From Massilia mucilaginosa (GTDB lineage Bacteria > Pseudomonadota > Gammaproteobacteria > Burkholderiales > Burkholderiaceae_D): DNA of 64,000 nucleotides. The stretch spans positions 30,057 to 94,056 of the forward strand of contig NZ_WHJH01000023.1 in assembly GCF_011682145.1 (NCBI RefSeq), in the 5' to 3' direction. Positions within the stretch are counted from its first letter, which is position 1; the number at the start of each line of letters is the position of its first letter. Position numbers and translations under genes: made by a program. This document shows, piece after piece, positions 8,807-18,154 of this stretch. The notes under the pieces are model-generated. The model saw nothing but the letters and a program-made list of their open reading frames with translations, was not told where the DNA came from and did no database searches.

Positions 8807-11586
8807 CTCATTCCCGGCACGTCGGCATCCGGTGCGACGCCCACCAGCGTTGCCGCCACCGCGCTCGACGCCCCCTCGGCCTGGTTGTAACCGGCGCTCG
8901 CGGCGTTGACGAAGTTGGCGGCGGTCAGTTGGTACATCAGGTTGCTCGACAGGTCGATTGTCCCTTCCAGGGTCGCCACGGCATTGCCAGCCCCGGCCGC
9001 GTCGACAATGGCATAGATGGCCGCCGCATTGCCGGTCGCGTTGACCACGCCATACACATGGGTCTGCGCGGTGGCATTATCGGCATTGAACAGTGCGCCG
9101 ATCGCGGCAGCGCTGTTGTTTGCATTGCTGGCCGCGGCCAGGGTAATCGACTTGTCCAGGATCAGCGAATTACTCAGGAAAAGCCCACCCAGGGCGCTGA
9201 CATCGACGTGATCGATGCCCGCACCGCTTGCCTCGAAGTTGAAAATCTTGTCGGTGCCGAATTGCCGCCCGAAGATCATCGTATCGTTGCTGGTCAGCGC
9301 CGCCGTCGCATTCACCGCGAAGCTGAGCATGATCGTGTCGTTGCCCGCGCCCCCTGTGATCAGGTTGTCGCTGGCCTGCTGCAAGCCGCCCCCGGCGACT
9401 GCGGCGTCGATCAGGTACAGCTTGTCGTCGCCTGCGCCGCCGTCGATGACGGCATCGCCCGCGCCGGGCTTGATGATCGTATCGTTGCCATCGCCGCCAC
9501 TGAGCTTGATGTTGTGATTGCGGTCCTGGTCGATCAGCCAGGCCGTGTCGGCCGAGGCCGCAGGCAGCACGCGCACCTGCAGGAGGTCGTCGCCAGCCCC
9601 GCCGCTGATATCGAAGCGGAAATCTTCCTGCCCGGCCAGGCGAATGCCGCGGCTGCTGGTTGCGCCATGCCAGATATCGAGGGTCACGCTGTCATTGTTG
9701 CTGCCGCCGGCATACTGAAAGTCGATGGGCTGGTCGACCGAGCCAGTTTGGGTGCCCGGCTTTGCAAGATATTTCGTCGCGGAGTAGGGGGTGATCACGG
9801 CCGTCAGGTCGACCTTGCCGCTCATTGCGCTGGCGTCGACCTGGCGCACATCATGCAAGCCGTAGGCGTCGCTCAATGGCGAGCCGCCCGGGGCGCCGCG
9901 CACGGCCAGGTCGCCCTTGATCGCGCCGTTGGCGAAGGTCACCGATTGCAGCAGGCTGTCGGTCGAATCGATGGTCTGGAGCAAACTGGTGCGTTCGACA
10001 TTGATATTGAAGGCTTCGAAGCCCGAGCGTATGCGCAAGGACAAGTTGGGCGTGCCCCCCACGATCAGGTCGCCGCCAGTGCCGCCGCGGCCGGCGTTAT
10101 CGAGCTCGATCGTGGCGCTGATGAGCGGCATGGCGCCCGATGACGGCCCCGGCACGCGCGTACCTTCCAGGCCCGCGCCCGGCTGCAGCCAGCCGGCGCC
10201 GGGGGCGACGCCAATGCTGCCCGGACCGGTATTGGCGATCACAATCTCGCGTCCGTTCACCGACTGCCCGGTGGCGGTGTCGTACACCTTGAAAGGATCG
10301 CCCAGGCTGACCACCAGTTTTTCCAGCGCCGGCGTGGCGGCCATCTCGGCGCGGATGGCGCTCAACAAAGCCTCATAGGTCTGGGCCTGGTCGATGGCGG
10401 CCGAACGGATTTGCACCGGCACCTTGTTCAAGAGGAAGCGAAAGCCATCGTACGGGTTGTCCTTGAGTGGCGCGGCGCCGGCCACGCTGGCGCTCGTGTC
10501 CATCAGTTGCAGGCGCACGGTCGCCGACCCGGTCGTGGGAATGCTCGCGCGCATGGCGTCAGCGTGGAAATACACGGAAAAGTCGGCATCTCCGGAGGCG
10601 CTGCCGACCATGGCGACGGTCACTTCTTCCGGCAGTTGGTCGTTGCGGATATTGACATTGCGGATAGTCAGGTCGCCACGGCTGTAATCGTTTTCCCAGC
10701 GCGTCACCCCGCTCATGCGAACGCCGTCGAGTACGACCAGAGCGGATCCGTCGGTGGGGCCGGCGGCATGCACGCGGATATGCTCGACGCTGCTGGTGGT
10801 GGGCGCAGGGGCCTGGCCGAGCGCTGTCGGGAGCAGCACCGTGCGCAAGGCGTCGACGCCATCGCCCCCGGCCAGGGTGTCGCCTGTCTGAAATGTGTTG
10901 CTGTTGCCATCGATGTCGGCCAGGAACAGATTCGCCGCGGCGGTGCCGTCCAGCTTATCGCTCCCCACGCTCAGCTTGAACGCCGAACCAAGCTGCGCCA
11001 GGGTGGCGTCGATGGTCGTCTGATAGCTCAAGGGATCGCTGGTCGCGGTCACGCGCGCGAGCAGATCGCGCCCGAATTGGGCCGCCATGTCGCCCTGATA
11101 GAGGGCGATTTCGGTGGGTGTATCCATCGCGGCGGTGAACATGTTGGCGAACGCGGTCTTTTTGGTGATCAGCGTGGCATCGGCGTTGTTGGCGGTCAGG
11201 GCGCCGGTCAGGATCGAGTGCGCGGCAGCGGCCTGGGTCAGCGAACCGGAATCGATCGCCTTGGACCAGAACGCAAGGCCACCCGCGTCCGGGGTGCGGC
11301 CGAACAGATTGTTGTAGATCTGGCTGACGAAGCGGACCGTGTCGAAGCCCGGTGCGGCGGTGCCGTACAGCTCGCGCGATTCCGCGCTGCTGCTGAAACT
11401 GTCGATCAGCGAGCGCACCACGGCGTTCGACGCGTACGCGGCGTCGAGCCCGGCGGTGTCGGTCGGCGCGGCGGCGGCGGCCAGCGCGGCCGTCATCGAC
11501 ATGAACCCGTTGGTATCGGCCGGACGGCCGAAATAGGAAACGTACAGTTCTTGCGCTACTTTGGTATATGCACTTGCCGCAGCCAT
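8803..11586 (-). CDS. DUF4214 / RTX calcium-binding secreted protein
   Basis: A 927-aa Ala/Gly/Asp-rich protein with few Cys. Residues about 1-200 carry two DUF4214-like segments (YVSYFGRPADTNGF and IYNNLFGRTPDAGGLAFW). The middle is beta-rich. At about residues 665-760 there are four glycine-aspartate nonapeptide repeats (GGAGDDLLQ, GGDGNDTII, GGAGDDKLY, GGAGNDTIM), the calcium-binding RTX signature. There is no Sec signal peptide, so export by a type I system is expected, but no ABC/MFP transporter genes are in this window. RBS AAGGAATAACC precedes ATG 11586. The stop codon lies inside the terminal repeat of the 168-bp palindromic element, so the natural C-terminus may have been altered. 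Confidence 0.87.
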   Translation of the reverse strand: MAAASAYTKVAQELYVSYFGRPADTNGFMSMTAALAAAAAPTDTAGLDAAYASNAVVRSLIDSFSSSAESRELYGTAAPGFDTVRFVSQIYNNLFGRTPDAGGLAFWSKAIDSGSLTQAAAAHSILTGALTANNADATLITKKTAFANMFTAAMDTPTEIALYQGDMAAQFGRDLLARVTATSDPLSYQTTIDATLAQLGSAFKLSVGSDKLDGTAAANLFLADIDGNSNTFQTGDTLAGGDGVDALRTVLLPTALGQAPAPTTSSVEHIRVHAAGPTDGSALVVLDGVRMSGVTRWENDYSRGDLTIRNVNIRNDQLPEEVTVAMVGSASGDADFSVYFHADAMRASIPTTGSATVRLQLMDTSASVAGAAPLKDNPYDGFRFLLNKVPVQIRSAAIDQAQTYEALLSAIRAEMAATPALEKLVVSLGDPFKVYDTATGQSVNGREIVIANTGPGSIGVAPGAGWLQPGAGLEGTRVPGPSSGAMPLISATIELDNAGRGGTGGDLIVGGTPNLSLRIRSGFEAFNINVERTSLLQTIDSTDSLLQSVTFANGAIKGDLAVRGAPGGSPLSDAYGLHDVRQVDASAMSGKVDLTAVITPYSATKYLAKPGTQTGSVDQPIDFQYAGGSNNDSVTLDIWHGATSSRGIRLAGQEDFRFDISGGAGDDLLQVRVLPAASADTAWLIDQDRNHNIKLSGGDGNDTIIKPGAGDAVIDGGAGDDKLYLIDAAVAGGGLQQASDNLITGGAGNDTIMLSFAVNATAALTSNDTMIFGRQFGTDKIFNFEASGAGIDHVDVSALGGLFLSNSLILDKSITLAAASNANNSAAAIGALFNADNATAQTHVYGVVNATGNAAAIYAIVDAAGAGNAVATLEGTIDLSSNLMYQLTAANFVNAASAGYNQAEGASSAVAATLVGVAPDADVPGMS

Positions 11587-11652
11587 GGTTATTCCTTGTA
11601 GAATTCATCGGAAGCAGGAGCAGCGTCGAGACAACTGTTCTTGCAAATATCT

Positions 11653-11979
11653 CTATATTGCCACAATACTACCATCAGGGTCGCCATTTTTGGTGTGAGC
11701 ATGCATTGCCTCGGCCAGGGCCTGCGCCTGCAGGACGCGGCGTGCGGTCGTCAGCCAGACGGCCAGGTCCAGCAGGGCGCTGGCGCGCTCGCTCATCGGC
11801 GCGGCTTCCCGCGCCACGGTCTGGAACAGGCGGCCGGTCTGTTGCCAGCCGAGCAGCTCGCCCTGTTGCTGCCAGGCGCGTCCGCGGTCGAGCAGCTCGC
11901 GCCCGCTCATGCTCAAGCCGATTTTCTGCACTTGCGCCAGCCAGGCGCAGCCTTCGTCGAGCCAGTCCGGCAATGTCAT
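11653..11979 (-). CDS. Unknown 108-aa protein at the end of the yeh-like operon
   Basis: A small helical protein (MTLPDWLDEGCAWLAQV...) of unknown function. The frame is open further upstream as a shadow of the SWIM gene. The true start is the ATG at 11979, which overlaps the SWIM gene stop in an ATGA, a translational-coupling arrangement. It is Leu/Ala/Gln-rich with no signal or membrane segment. Its place as the last cistron suggests it works with the vWA/MoxR/SWIM proteins. I recognise no family. Confidence 0.75.
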   Translation of the reverse strand: MTLPDWLDEGCAWLAQVQKIGLSMSGRELLDRGRAWQQQGELLGWQQTGRLFQTVAREAAPMSERASALLDLAVWLTTARRVLQAQALAEAMHAHTKNGDPDGSIVAI

Positions 11980-13595
11980 CGCGGTTTCTCCTTGTCGGCG
12001 CGCAGCCATGGCACGCTCAGGTCGCGCCATTGCGCATCGTCGTTCCAGCGGACGCTGATTGGACGCATCAACAGCTCGCCGCCTTCGATCCACAGATAGC
12101 CGAACAGCGCGGCCATCCGCCATCCGGCGCGCCGCGCCTTGTTCAGTTCCTGGTAGACCGTGCCGCCGAAGCTGCCCTGCAAGCGCAGACGGTTGCCGGC
12201 CGCGTCGCCCACCTGCATCGACCAGGCGCCGCTGTTGCGATCGCCGTGCAGCGGCGCCTGCTCCGCAATGGCGATGCAGCAGGCGGCCGGTGCGGCAATG
12301 CGCCACGGATCGTCGTGCAGGTCGGCCGCCATGCGCGCGATCATGGGCGTCAGGTCGTCGAGAATGGGCAGGCGCAATGCGCCGGCCAGCGCGTGCATGC
12401 GCGTGCCATCCCGGCCCGACAACCTGCCATTGCCGCTGACCCAGCCCGACGCCAGCATGCAGGGCGAGCCGAGCATGGATTTGACTGCCAGGCCGCCCAG
12501 GTCCGCCTGCGCCAGCGCCTGGTCCGGGTCCCATTCGGGCGCGAGCGCCTGCTGGCGCACTTCCGACCAGACCAGATAGCCCTGGCGCGCCGGTGCCCAG
12601 AAGTGCAGCGAAAAACCGTGATGGCCGCCCGCCGTATCCCAGCGTTCGACGCCGGCGCAATGCAGTTCGAGTTCGCCCACCGCGCCATAGCCGCGCCGGT
12701 GCACGCCGGTCAGCTCGCGCAACGGGCGCGGCGGCGGCGACGCCTGCAAACCGCGCAGCAGCATCCACAGGGCGGCCAGCGCATCCTGCGCGCCGCCGCT
12801 GTCTGCCCGCAGCAAGGCCACCAGCTGCTGCAGGGCGGTGCACACGCGCGGCATCTGCGCCTGTTTCAGCTCCACCGCCAGCGCCTCGCCCTGGTCGAGG
12901 AAGGCCTGGCCGCTGCCCGACCATCCCTGCACCACCAGCGATTCCATCCAGCCGCGCAAATGCGCCAGCTTGTCGGCGGCATCAAGGTCGAGCGCCACCG
13001 GCGGCAGCGGCGGAATCGGCTGGCCGGCCGCGCGCCTGGCTTGCAGCACCACCAGCGCGCGGTGCACGCAAGCCGGCTTGCGGCAGCTGCACAGGGCGGC
13101 CGCCAGTCCGCCCACCGCCGGCAGGCGCACCACGACGGCCTCGGCCAGCTCCAGCGTGCCGCTGATCGACCCGGCCTCGTTTTGCAGGTCGGCTTCGATG
13201 TCGTTGGCCAGCCACTGCAAGGCCTTGCGCAGCGCCGCCACACCGAGCAGCGAGGCCAGTTTGCCGCTCCCGGCCAGCAGCCAGTCGGCCTGCGCGGGCG
13301 TGGGCTGCGCCGCGCCATCGGGCAGGTGCCGGCCCAGGCCGAGCAAAAACGCGCACAGATGGTGGCAGGTCACCTGCGCCGGGCAGTCGCAGCGCGCATG
13401 CTCGAATCCCACCCGGCCGATATGCTGGGTAAAGCCTTCGATGCGCGCCGTGGCCTCGCCCGCGCCGGTGCGCCACTGCGCGTCGGCGCCGTCGGCCAGC
13501 ACTTTCAGGCCGCGCCGCACCAGGCCCTTGTTGGCCCAGGCGGCCACGCTGTCTTCGTCGAGACTGCGGATCCAGTCGAACAAGGCGGTCGTCAA
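11976..13595 (-). CDS. yehQ: SWIM zinc-finger protein (YehQ-like)
   Basis: A 539-aa protein with a SWIM zinc-binding motif near the N-terminus: Cys69-x-Cys71-x5-Cys77-x-His79 within ARCDCPAQVTCHHLC, matching CxCx(n)CxH. SWIM domains bind DNA or protein. The rest is Leu/Ala-rich with no other domain I can name. It overlaps the vWA gene stop by 4 bases and the downstream 108-aa gene by 4 bases. In E. coli the homologous position is yehQ, which follows yehP; the assignment rests on this shared order plus the SWIM motif. Confidence 0.85.
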   Translation of the reverse strand: MTTALFDWIRSLDEDSVAAWANKGLVRRGLKVLADGADAQWRTGAGEATARIEGFTQHIGRVGFEHARCDCPAQVTCHHLCAFLLGLGRHLPDGAAQPTPAQADWLLAGSGKLASLLGVAALRKALQWLANDIEADLQNEAGSISGTLELAEAVVVRLPAVGGLAAALCSCRKPACVHRALVVLQARRAAGQPIPPLPPVALDLDAADKLAHLRGWMESLVVQGWSGSGQAFLDQGEALAVELKQAQMPRVCTALQQLVALLRADSGGAQDALAALWMLLRGLQASPPPRPLRELTGVHRRGYGAVGELELHCAGVERWDTAGGHHGFSLHFWAPARQGYLVWSEVRQQALAPEWDPDQALAQADLGGLAVKSMLGSPCMLASGWVSGNGRLSGRDGTRMHALAGALRLPILDDLTPMIARMAADLHDDPWRIAAPAACCIAIAEQAPLHGDRNSGAWSMQVGDAAGNRLRLQGSFGGTVYQELNKARRAGWRMAALFGYLWIEGGELLMRPISVRWNDDAQWRDLSVPWLRADKEKPR

Positions 13596-14722
13596 GATTG
13601 CATCCTCGTGGCCAGCCAGTCGATCAGCGCGTCCGGCGTCATGGCCGCCGCCTCGGCGCCGCAGGCAACCATCTGGCGCGCCGTTTCGCGGTCGTAGTCG
13701 GGTTCCGCCTGGCGGTCGAGCGCCGCCAGCACCAGCACGGTCACGCCGCTGCGGGTGAGCGCCGCCGTTTCGCGCAGCAGGGGCGCGCGCGTGCCGCCTT
13801 CATACAGGTCGCTGATCAGCACCACCACGCTGCGCCGGGGCGTGTCGATCTGCCCGCGCGCGCACGCCAGGGCAGCGCCGATGTTGGTGCCGCCGCCGAT
13901 CTGCACCGACATCAGCAGTTTTTCGGGCGCGTGCAACTGGCTGCTGGCATCGGTGACATCGTCGGCGAACAGCAGCATGCGCGTGCGCACCGCCCGCAAC
14001 CGCGCGAAAATGCTGGCCATGACGGCGCTATGGATCACCGATTCCGACATTGATCCGCTCTGGTCGACCACGACCCACAAATGCCACGGCAGGCGCTGTT
14101 CGTGGCGGCGCTTGAAAAACAGGCGTTCCAGGATCAGCTCACCGGTGTCGCTCTGGTAGTGGCGCAGGTTGTGGCGCATGGTGTGCGGCCAGTCGAGGTC
14201 CGACAGGCGCGCTCTTCCTCCACGCGCATGGCGCTGGCGGCGCGGCGCAAAGGCGCTCAGCGCGCGCGGCGCCAGCCGCGCTTCCAGTTCGGCCACCACT
14301 TTGGCGACAATCTCCTGCGCCTTGGCCAGCACCGGCGGCGGCAGCATGTGGCGCAGGCCGAGCAGGATGCGCACCAGGTCCATGCTGGGCGCCACCGTGT
14401 CGAGCACGGCGGGGTCGGTCAACAGGCCGTGCAGCTGGTAGCGTTCGAGCGCGTCGCGTTGCAGCACCTCGGCCGCCGTTTGCGGGAACAGCGTGCGCAC
14501 CTTGCCCAGCCAGCGCACCGCCGCCGGATCGGCGCGGCCGCTGCCGCCGCTGCGCTCGCGTGGATGCCCGTCCTGTTCGCGGTCGTACAGGAAGCCGAGC
14601 GCCTGGTCGCGCTGGTCGTCGGTGGCGCCCAGCGCCTGGCCGCGCAGGCCGTCTTCGGCCGCCGCGCCCAGCACCAGGCGCCAGCGGCGCAAGGTGTCCG
14701 CATCGAGTGCGCGTTCGCTCAT
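13592..14722 (-). CDS. yehP: von Willebrand factor A domain protein (YehP-like)
   Basis: A 376-aa protein with an alpha-helical N-terminal half and a C-terminal vWA domain. The MIDAS metal site is complete: DQSGSMS (Asp220, Ser222, Ser224), Thr279 in GGGTNIG and Asp305 in LISDL. vWA proteins of this type pair with MoxR-family AAA+ ATPases, here encoded two genes upstream. The frame is open to 15214 as a shadow, but ATG 14722 overlaps the DUF5682 stop as ATGA and gives a sensible N-terminus (MSERALDADTLRRW). Confidence 0.9.
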   Translation of the reverse strand: MSERALDADTLRRWRLVLGAAAEDGLRGQALGATDDQRDQALGFLYDREQDGHPRERSGGSGRADPAAVRWLGKVRTLFPQTAAEVLQRDALERYQLHGLLTDPAVLDTVAPSMDLVRILLGLRHMLPPPVLAKAQEIVAKVVAELEARLAPRALSAFAPRRQRHARGGRARLSDLDWPHTMRHNLRHYQSDTGELILERLFFKRRHEQRLPWHLWVVVDQSGSMSESVIHSAVMASIFARLRAVRTRMLLFADDVTDASSQLHAPEKLLMSVQIGGGTNIGAALACARGQIDTPRRSVVVLISDLYEGGTRAPLLRETAALTRSGVTVLVLAALDRQAEPDYDRETARQMVACGAEAAAMTPDALIDWLATRMQS

Positions 14723-17022
14723 GGTCCGACTCCCCAGCGTTGCATGATGCCGGCCACCTGTTCCAGGCACAGGCGGCTGTGGTGCAGCGTGTCCATGTCG
14801 GGCACGCGCCGGCCGCCCAGGTCCAATGCCTGCGACGGGCCGGCCAGCACGCGCGCCAGTTCGTCGGTCTCGCGCCGCGACAGCTGCGAAAACGCCAGCC
14901 GCATCGACGGCAGCGCACTCAAAAAATCGTCTTCGCTCCAGGCCGCGAGCACGGCGCTCAACTGGTCCAGGTGCTGCGGGCTGGCCAGCATCCAGCTGCG
15001 CGCGATGCGCAGGAAACCCTGCATGTAGTCGGAAATCGCTTGCGGCGCCAGGTGCGCCAGTGCGAAGGTGGCGGCCAGCGCCGCGCTGGTCCGGCCCGGC
15101 GTCCAGCTGCCCGACACGGTCAGGATGGCGGCCGCGCCGCCGCGCACCTGGGGCGCCACGTCGCCGTCGTGCAGGCTGGCGCAGGCGTCGTAGAACAGGG
15201 CCGGATCGGCCCATTGCGCCTGGCGCCGGATCATGCCGTGCAGATCGTCGAGCGCGGCCAGCATGGCTTGGGAGCGCGCCGCATCAGTCATGCCCAGCCA
15301 CGGCAGGCGGATGCAGGTCTGGCTGAAGCCGCGTTCGAGCAGCGGCAGCAGGCGCGCCATGCCGACCCCGCCGAGCGCCAGGCGCGCCTCGAAGGCCAGC
15401 GCCAGTTTGGCCGTGCCCTGGGCCAGTGCCAGCGGGTCGTAACTGTCGCCCAGCCAGCGTTCGACCCCGTCGAGGACCTTGTCGGCCACTTTGTCGAGCC
15501 CCATCGCCAGCACTTGCAGCACCAGGTCGGCCGGCGAGCCGGCAGGCTGCGCCAGTTGTTCGAGCAGCTTGTTGACGGCGGCGTCGGCCAGGCTGGCGCC
15601 ATAGCGGCTGTTTTCGGTCAGGCTGGTGGCCGTTTCGGTGATCCAGCGCAGGGACCAGATTTCTCGCACCCGCCCAAGATCGGTGGCGTTCACAAAATCG
15701 GGGCCGGCCACGCGTTCGCCGTACGGCACGCCCAGAAAGCGCAGCTGGTGCAGCACTTGCGATGCCGCCCGGTGCCTTTCGTTGCGGTAGATGTCCAGGT
15801 CCTTCTTCTTGCTCTCGCCGAAGCGGCTGGGCATGCGGTGGCGCAGGCAGGCGGCGATGGCGTCGGCCAGCAGCGGCGCGAGCGGCATGTCCGGCGGCAG
15901 CGCCCCGTCCGGGCCGCGCGCCAGCAGGCTGGCCAGGGTGGCGGCGAAGCCGGCCTCGTCGCTGTCATCCTTGAGCATGGTGCTGCGCAGCGATTCGCGC
16001 AGTTCGGCCAGGCCGGCATGGCAGCCGCGCAGCGCCGCCAGCCGGTGCGCCATGGCGACGGTTTCGATCGCGTCCGGCAGGGTGACCGGGATGCCGCTCT
16101 CGCGCAGATTCGCGGCCAGTTCGAGCGCCAGCGCCGCGAACGGCTGCCGGTACGGCGCCAGGTCGCCCGCTTGCCAGGCTTGCCACACGCGCTGGTAGTA
16201 ACCCGGCGCGGGCATGCCGGCGCTGTAGCGCTGCGAGCGTTCGAAGCGCTCCAGCGGATACGCGATCAGATGGACGCCGACTTCCTGCGCCGCCGGGACG
16301 ACGCCTTGCGCCGGGGCGTCGAGCATGGCGCTGATGCCGGCCACGTGGTAGGCACCGCAGACGACCAGGCAGCGCTCGCCGAGCGCCAGCGCTTCACTGA
16401 TCCTGGCGGCCATGTGGGCCTCGCGCGCTGCGTTGTCCGGGTCCATGCCGCTGCCGGCGCGCAGCAACTCGCCGAAAACCAGCAGCGACGCAAAGTAGGC
16501 GTGCGCACTTGGTGCGTCCAGGCCCGACTCGAAATGGCGCTCCCACCAGGCGTCGAAATCCTGGCAGCCGCTCGGCGCGACCAGGGCCGCGATCAGGTCG
16601 GGGCGCGGCTCGTCGGCCAGGGTCGGCTCGGGTGCGCGCGCAAAATAGGCGCTGTTGCCGGTGTCAGTTACGCGGGTGGCGAATGGCAGGTCGATGAAGC
16701 TGGCGGCAATGTGCAGGCGGGCCGCTTCGCGCAGGGCCACCCATTCGGGCGAAAATGCCGTCAGCGGCACGTAGGCGCGGCAGCGCAGCGCCTCCTCGCC
16801 GGCCACCGCGTGCAGATACGCCGCCACCGGTGCGCGGGTTTGCTTGTGCTGCAGCAGCGGCATGAGGGCGTTCAGTTCGTCCGGCCCTTCGATCAGGATG
16901 CGCTGCGGCGCAAAGCCGGCCACCAGCTCGCGCAGGTGATGGGCGCAGCGCGGGCTGTGATGGCGCACCGGGGCGAACATCAGCCCGGCTCGTGGCGACA
17001 GGCGCTGCGCATCACTGTTCAC
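14719..17022 (-). CDS. yehM: DUF5682 family protein (YehM-like)
   Basis: A 767-aa protein of the DUF5682 family. Its N-terminus has the characteristic APVRHHSPRCAHHL and RILIEGPDE segments, and a CLVVCGAYHVAGI motif lies near residue 220. Function is unknown; the family co-occurs with MoxR ATPases and vWA proteins. No signal peptide is present. Its start overlaps the MoxR gene end by 11 bases, and its end overlaps the vWA gene by 4. The size matches E. coli YehM. Confidence 0.87.
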   Translation of the reverse strand: MNSDAQRLSPRAGLMFAPVRHHSPRCAHHLRELVAGFAPQRILIEGPDELNALMPLLQHKQTRAPVAAYLHAVAGEEALRCRAYVPLTAFSPEWVALREAARLHIAASFIDLPFATRVTDTGNSAYFARAPEPTLADEPRPDLIAALVAPSGCQDFDAWWERHFESGLDAPSAHAYFASLLVFGELLRAGSGMDPDNAAREAHMAARISEALALGERCLVVCGAYHVAGISAMLDAPAQGVVPAAQEVGVHLIAYPLERFERSQRYSAGMPAPGYYQRVWQAWQAGDLAPYRQPFAALALELAANLRESGIPVTLPDAIETVAMAHRLAALRGCHAGLAELRESLRSTMLKDDSDEAGFAATLASLLARGPDGALPPDMPLAPLLADAIAACLRHRMPSRFGESKKKDLDIYRNERHRAASQVLHQLRFLGVPYGERVAGPDFVNATDLGRVREIWSLRWITETATSLTENSRYGASLADAAVNKLLEQLAQPAGSPADLVLQVLAMGLDKVADKVLDGVERWLGDSYDPLALAQGTAKLALAFEARLALGGVGMARLLPLLERGFSQTCIRLPWLGMTDAARSQAMLAALDDLHGMIRRQAQWADPALFYDACASLHDGDVAPQVRGGAAAILTVSGSWTPGRTSAALAATFALAHLAPQAISDYMQGFLRIARSWMLASPQHLDQLSAVLAAWSEDDFLSALPSMRLAFSQLSRRETDELARVLAGPSQALDLGGRRVPDMDTLHHSRLCLEQVAGIMQRWGVGP

Positions 17023-18112
17023 GCGCGCCCGCCACGAAGTCCATCCAGTCGGCCCGCAGGCTGCGTTTTTTGGCGACGATGCGCAGGTATTCGCTGAAAC
17101 GGCGCCGGTCTTCCTGGTCGTCCTGGATCACGGTGCCGAGCAGGTAGCGCGCCACATGCGCCGGGCGCAGGGTGGTTTCGCCAAAATACCAGCACTGCGA
17201 GGCGGCGTCGCACACCACGCTGATCGCCTGCGCGGTCGAGAGCACCGTGCCCGGGCGTTCGATGGCGATGCCGTCGACCGCCCCGGCGCGCAGTTCGTGG
17301 AAGGCGGTCGCCAGCAGCGTCAATACGTCGGGCGGCACCGCCACGCCGATGTTCGCCGCCAGCAGTTCGCGCCGCACTTCGTCGCCGATCAGCGTCACCT
17401 GGGTGGCGATGCTGTCGAGCGGCTGCATGGTCTCGAAGTTGAAGCGGCGCTTGAGCGCGGCCGACATCTCGTTCACGCCACGGTCGCGCAGGTTGGCCGT
17501 GGCGATCACATTGAAACCCGGCTGCGCCAGCAGGTAGGGCTGTTGTTCTTTCAGTTCCGGGATGTGCAGCAGCCGTTCGGACAGCACCGGCACCAGGCAA
17601 TCCTGCACTTCGGTGGCGCAGCGGGTGATTTCTTCGAAACGCAGCAGTTGGCCGAGCGCCATCGCACGGTGCAGCGGCCCGGGCACCAGCGAGGCCTTGC
17701 CGGGGCCGTCGCGCAGCAGCAGCGCGTAGTTCCAGCCGTAGCGGATCTGTTCTTCGACCACGCCCGCGCCGCCCTGCACCGAGATGGTGGTGTCGCCCGA
17801 AATGGCGGCGGCCAGCAGTTCCGACAGCAGCGACTTGGCGGTGCCGGGTTCGCCGGCCAGCATCAGCCCGCGCTGGCCGGCCAGGGTGACGATGGCGCGT
17901 TCGACCAGCGCATCGTTGCCGTGAATTTTGCGGGCGATGCTCACGCCGCCGGCTTGCGCCGTAGCGCTGCCGAGGATGAAGGTGCGCGCCGCGCGCGGCG
18001 ACAGGCGCCAGCCGGCCGGACGCGGACCGCTGTCGGCCTGCGCCAGCGCGTCCAGTTCGGCGGCAAAGCGCATTTCGGCCGGCAGGCGCTGGGCGGCGGT
18101 GGTGTTGTTCAT
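17012..18112 (-). CDS. yehL: MoxR-like AAA+ ATPase (YehL-like)
   Basis: A 366-aa AAA+ ATPase. Walker A is GEPGTAKS (residues 87-94). The Walker B region reads LLRFEEI (about 156-162), with Glu where the usual Asp stands. A FNVIATANLRDRGVNEMSAALKRRF segment contains sensor 1 and the arginine-finger region typical of MoxR/RavA proteins. MoxR ATPases remodel proteins together with vWA partners, here the downstream gene at 13592-14722. Forty-two bases separate it from the DUF4132 gene upstream. Confidence 0.9.
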   Translation of the reverse strand: MNNTTAAQRLPAEMRFAAELDALAQADSGPRPAGWRLSPRAARTFILGSATAQAGGVSIARKIHGNDALVERAIVTLAGQRGLMLAGEPGTAKSLLSELLAAAISGDTTISVQGGAGVVEEQIRYGWNYALLLRDGPGKASLVPGPLHRAMALGQLLRFEEITRCATEVQDCLVPVLSERLLHIPELKEQQPYLLAQPGFNVIATANLRDRGVNEMSAALKRRFNFETMQPLDSIATQVTLIGDEVRRELLAANIGVAVPPDVLTLLATAFHELRAGAVDGIAIERPGTVLSTAQAISVVCDAASQCWYFGETTLRPAHVARYLLGTVIQDDQEDRRRFSEYLRIVAKKRSLRADWMDFVAGAREQ

Positions 18113-18154
18113 GCGTGCGCTTCCTGGTTGGGTTCTGAAAAAGGTAACAGCGTA

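Noticed and set aside
11653..12924. Long minus-strand frame (423 codons) overlapping the SWIM gene
   Set aside because: Only its last 108 codons, from ATG 11979, are a gene; the rest is an out-of-frame reading of the SWIM gene.
14560..17097. 845-codon open frame on the plus strand
   Set aside because: Shadow of the DUF5682 and vWA genes, Arg/Gln-rich with no recognisable domain.
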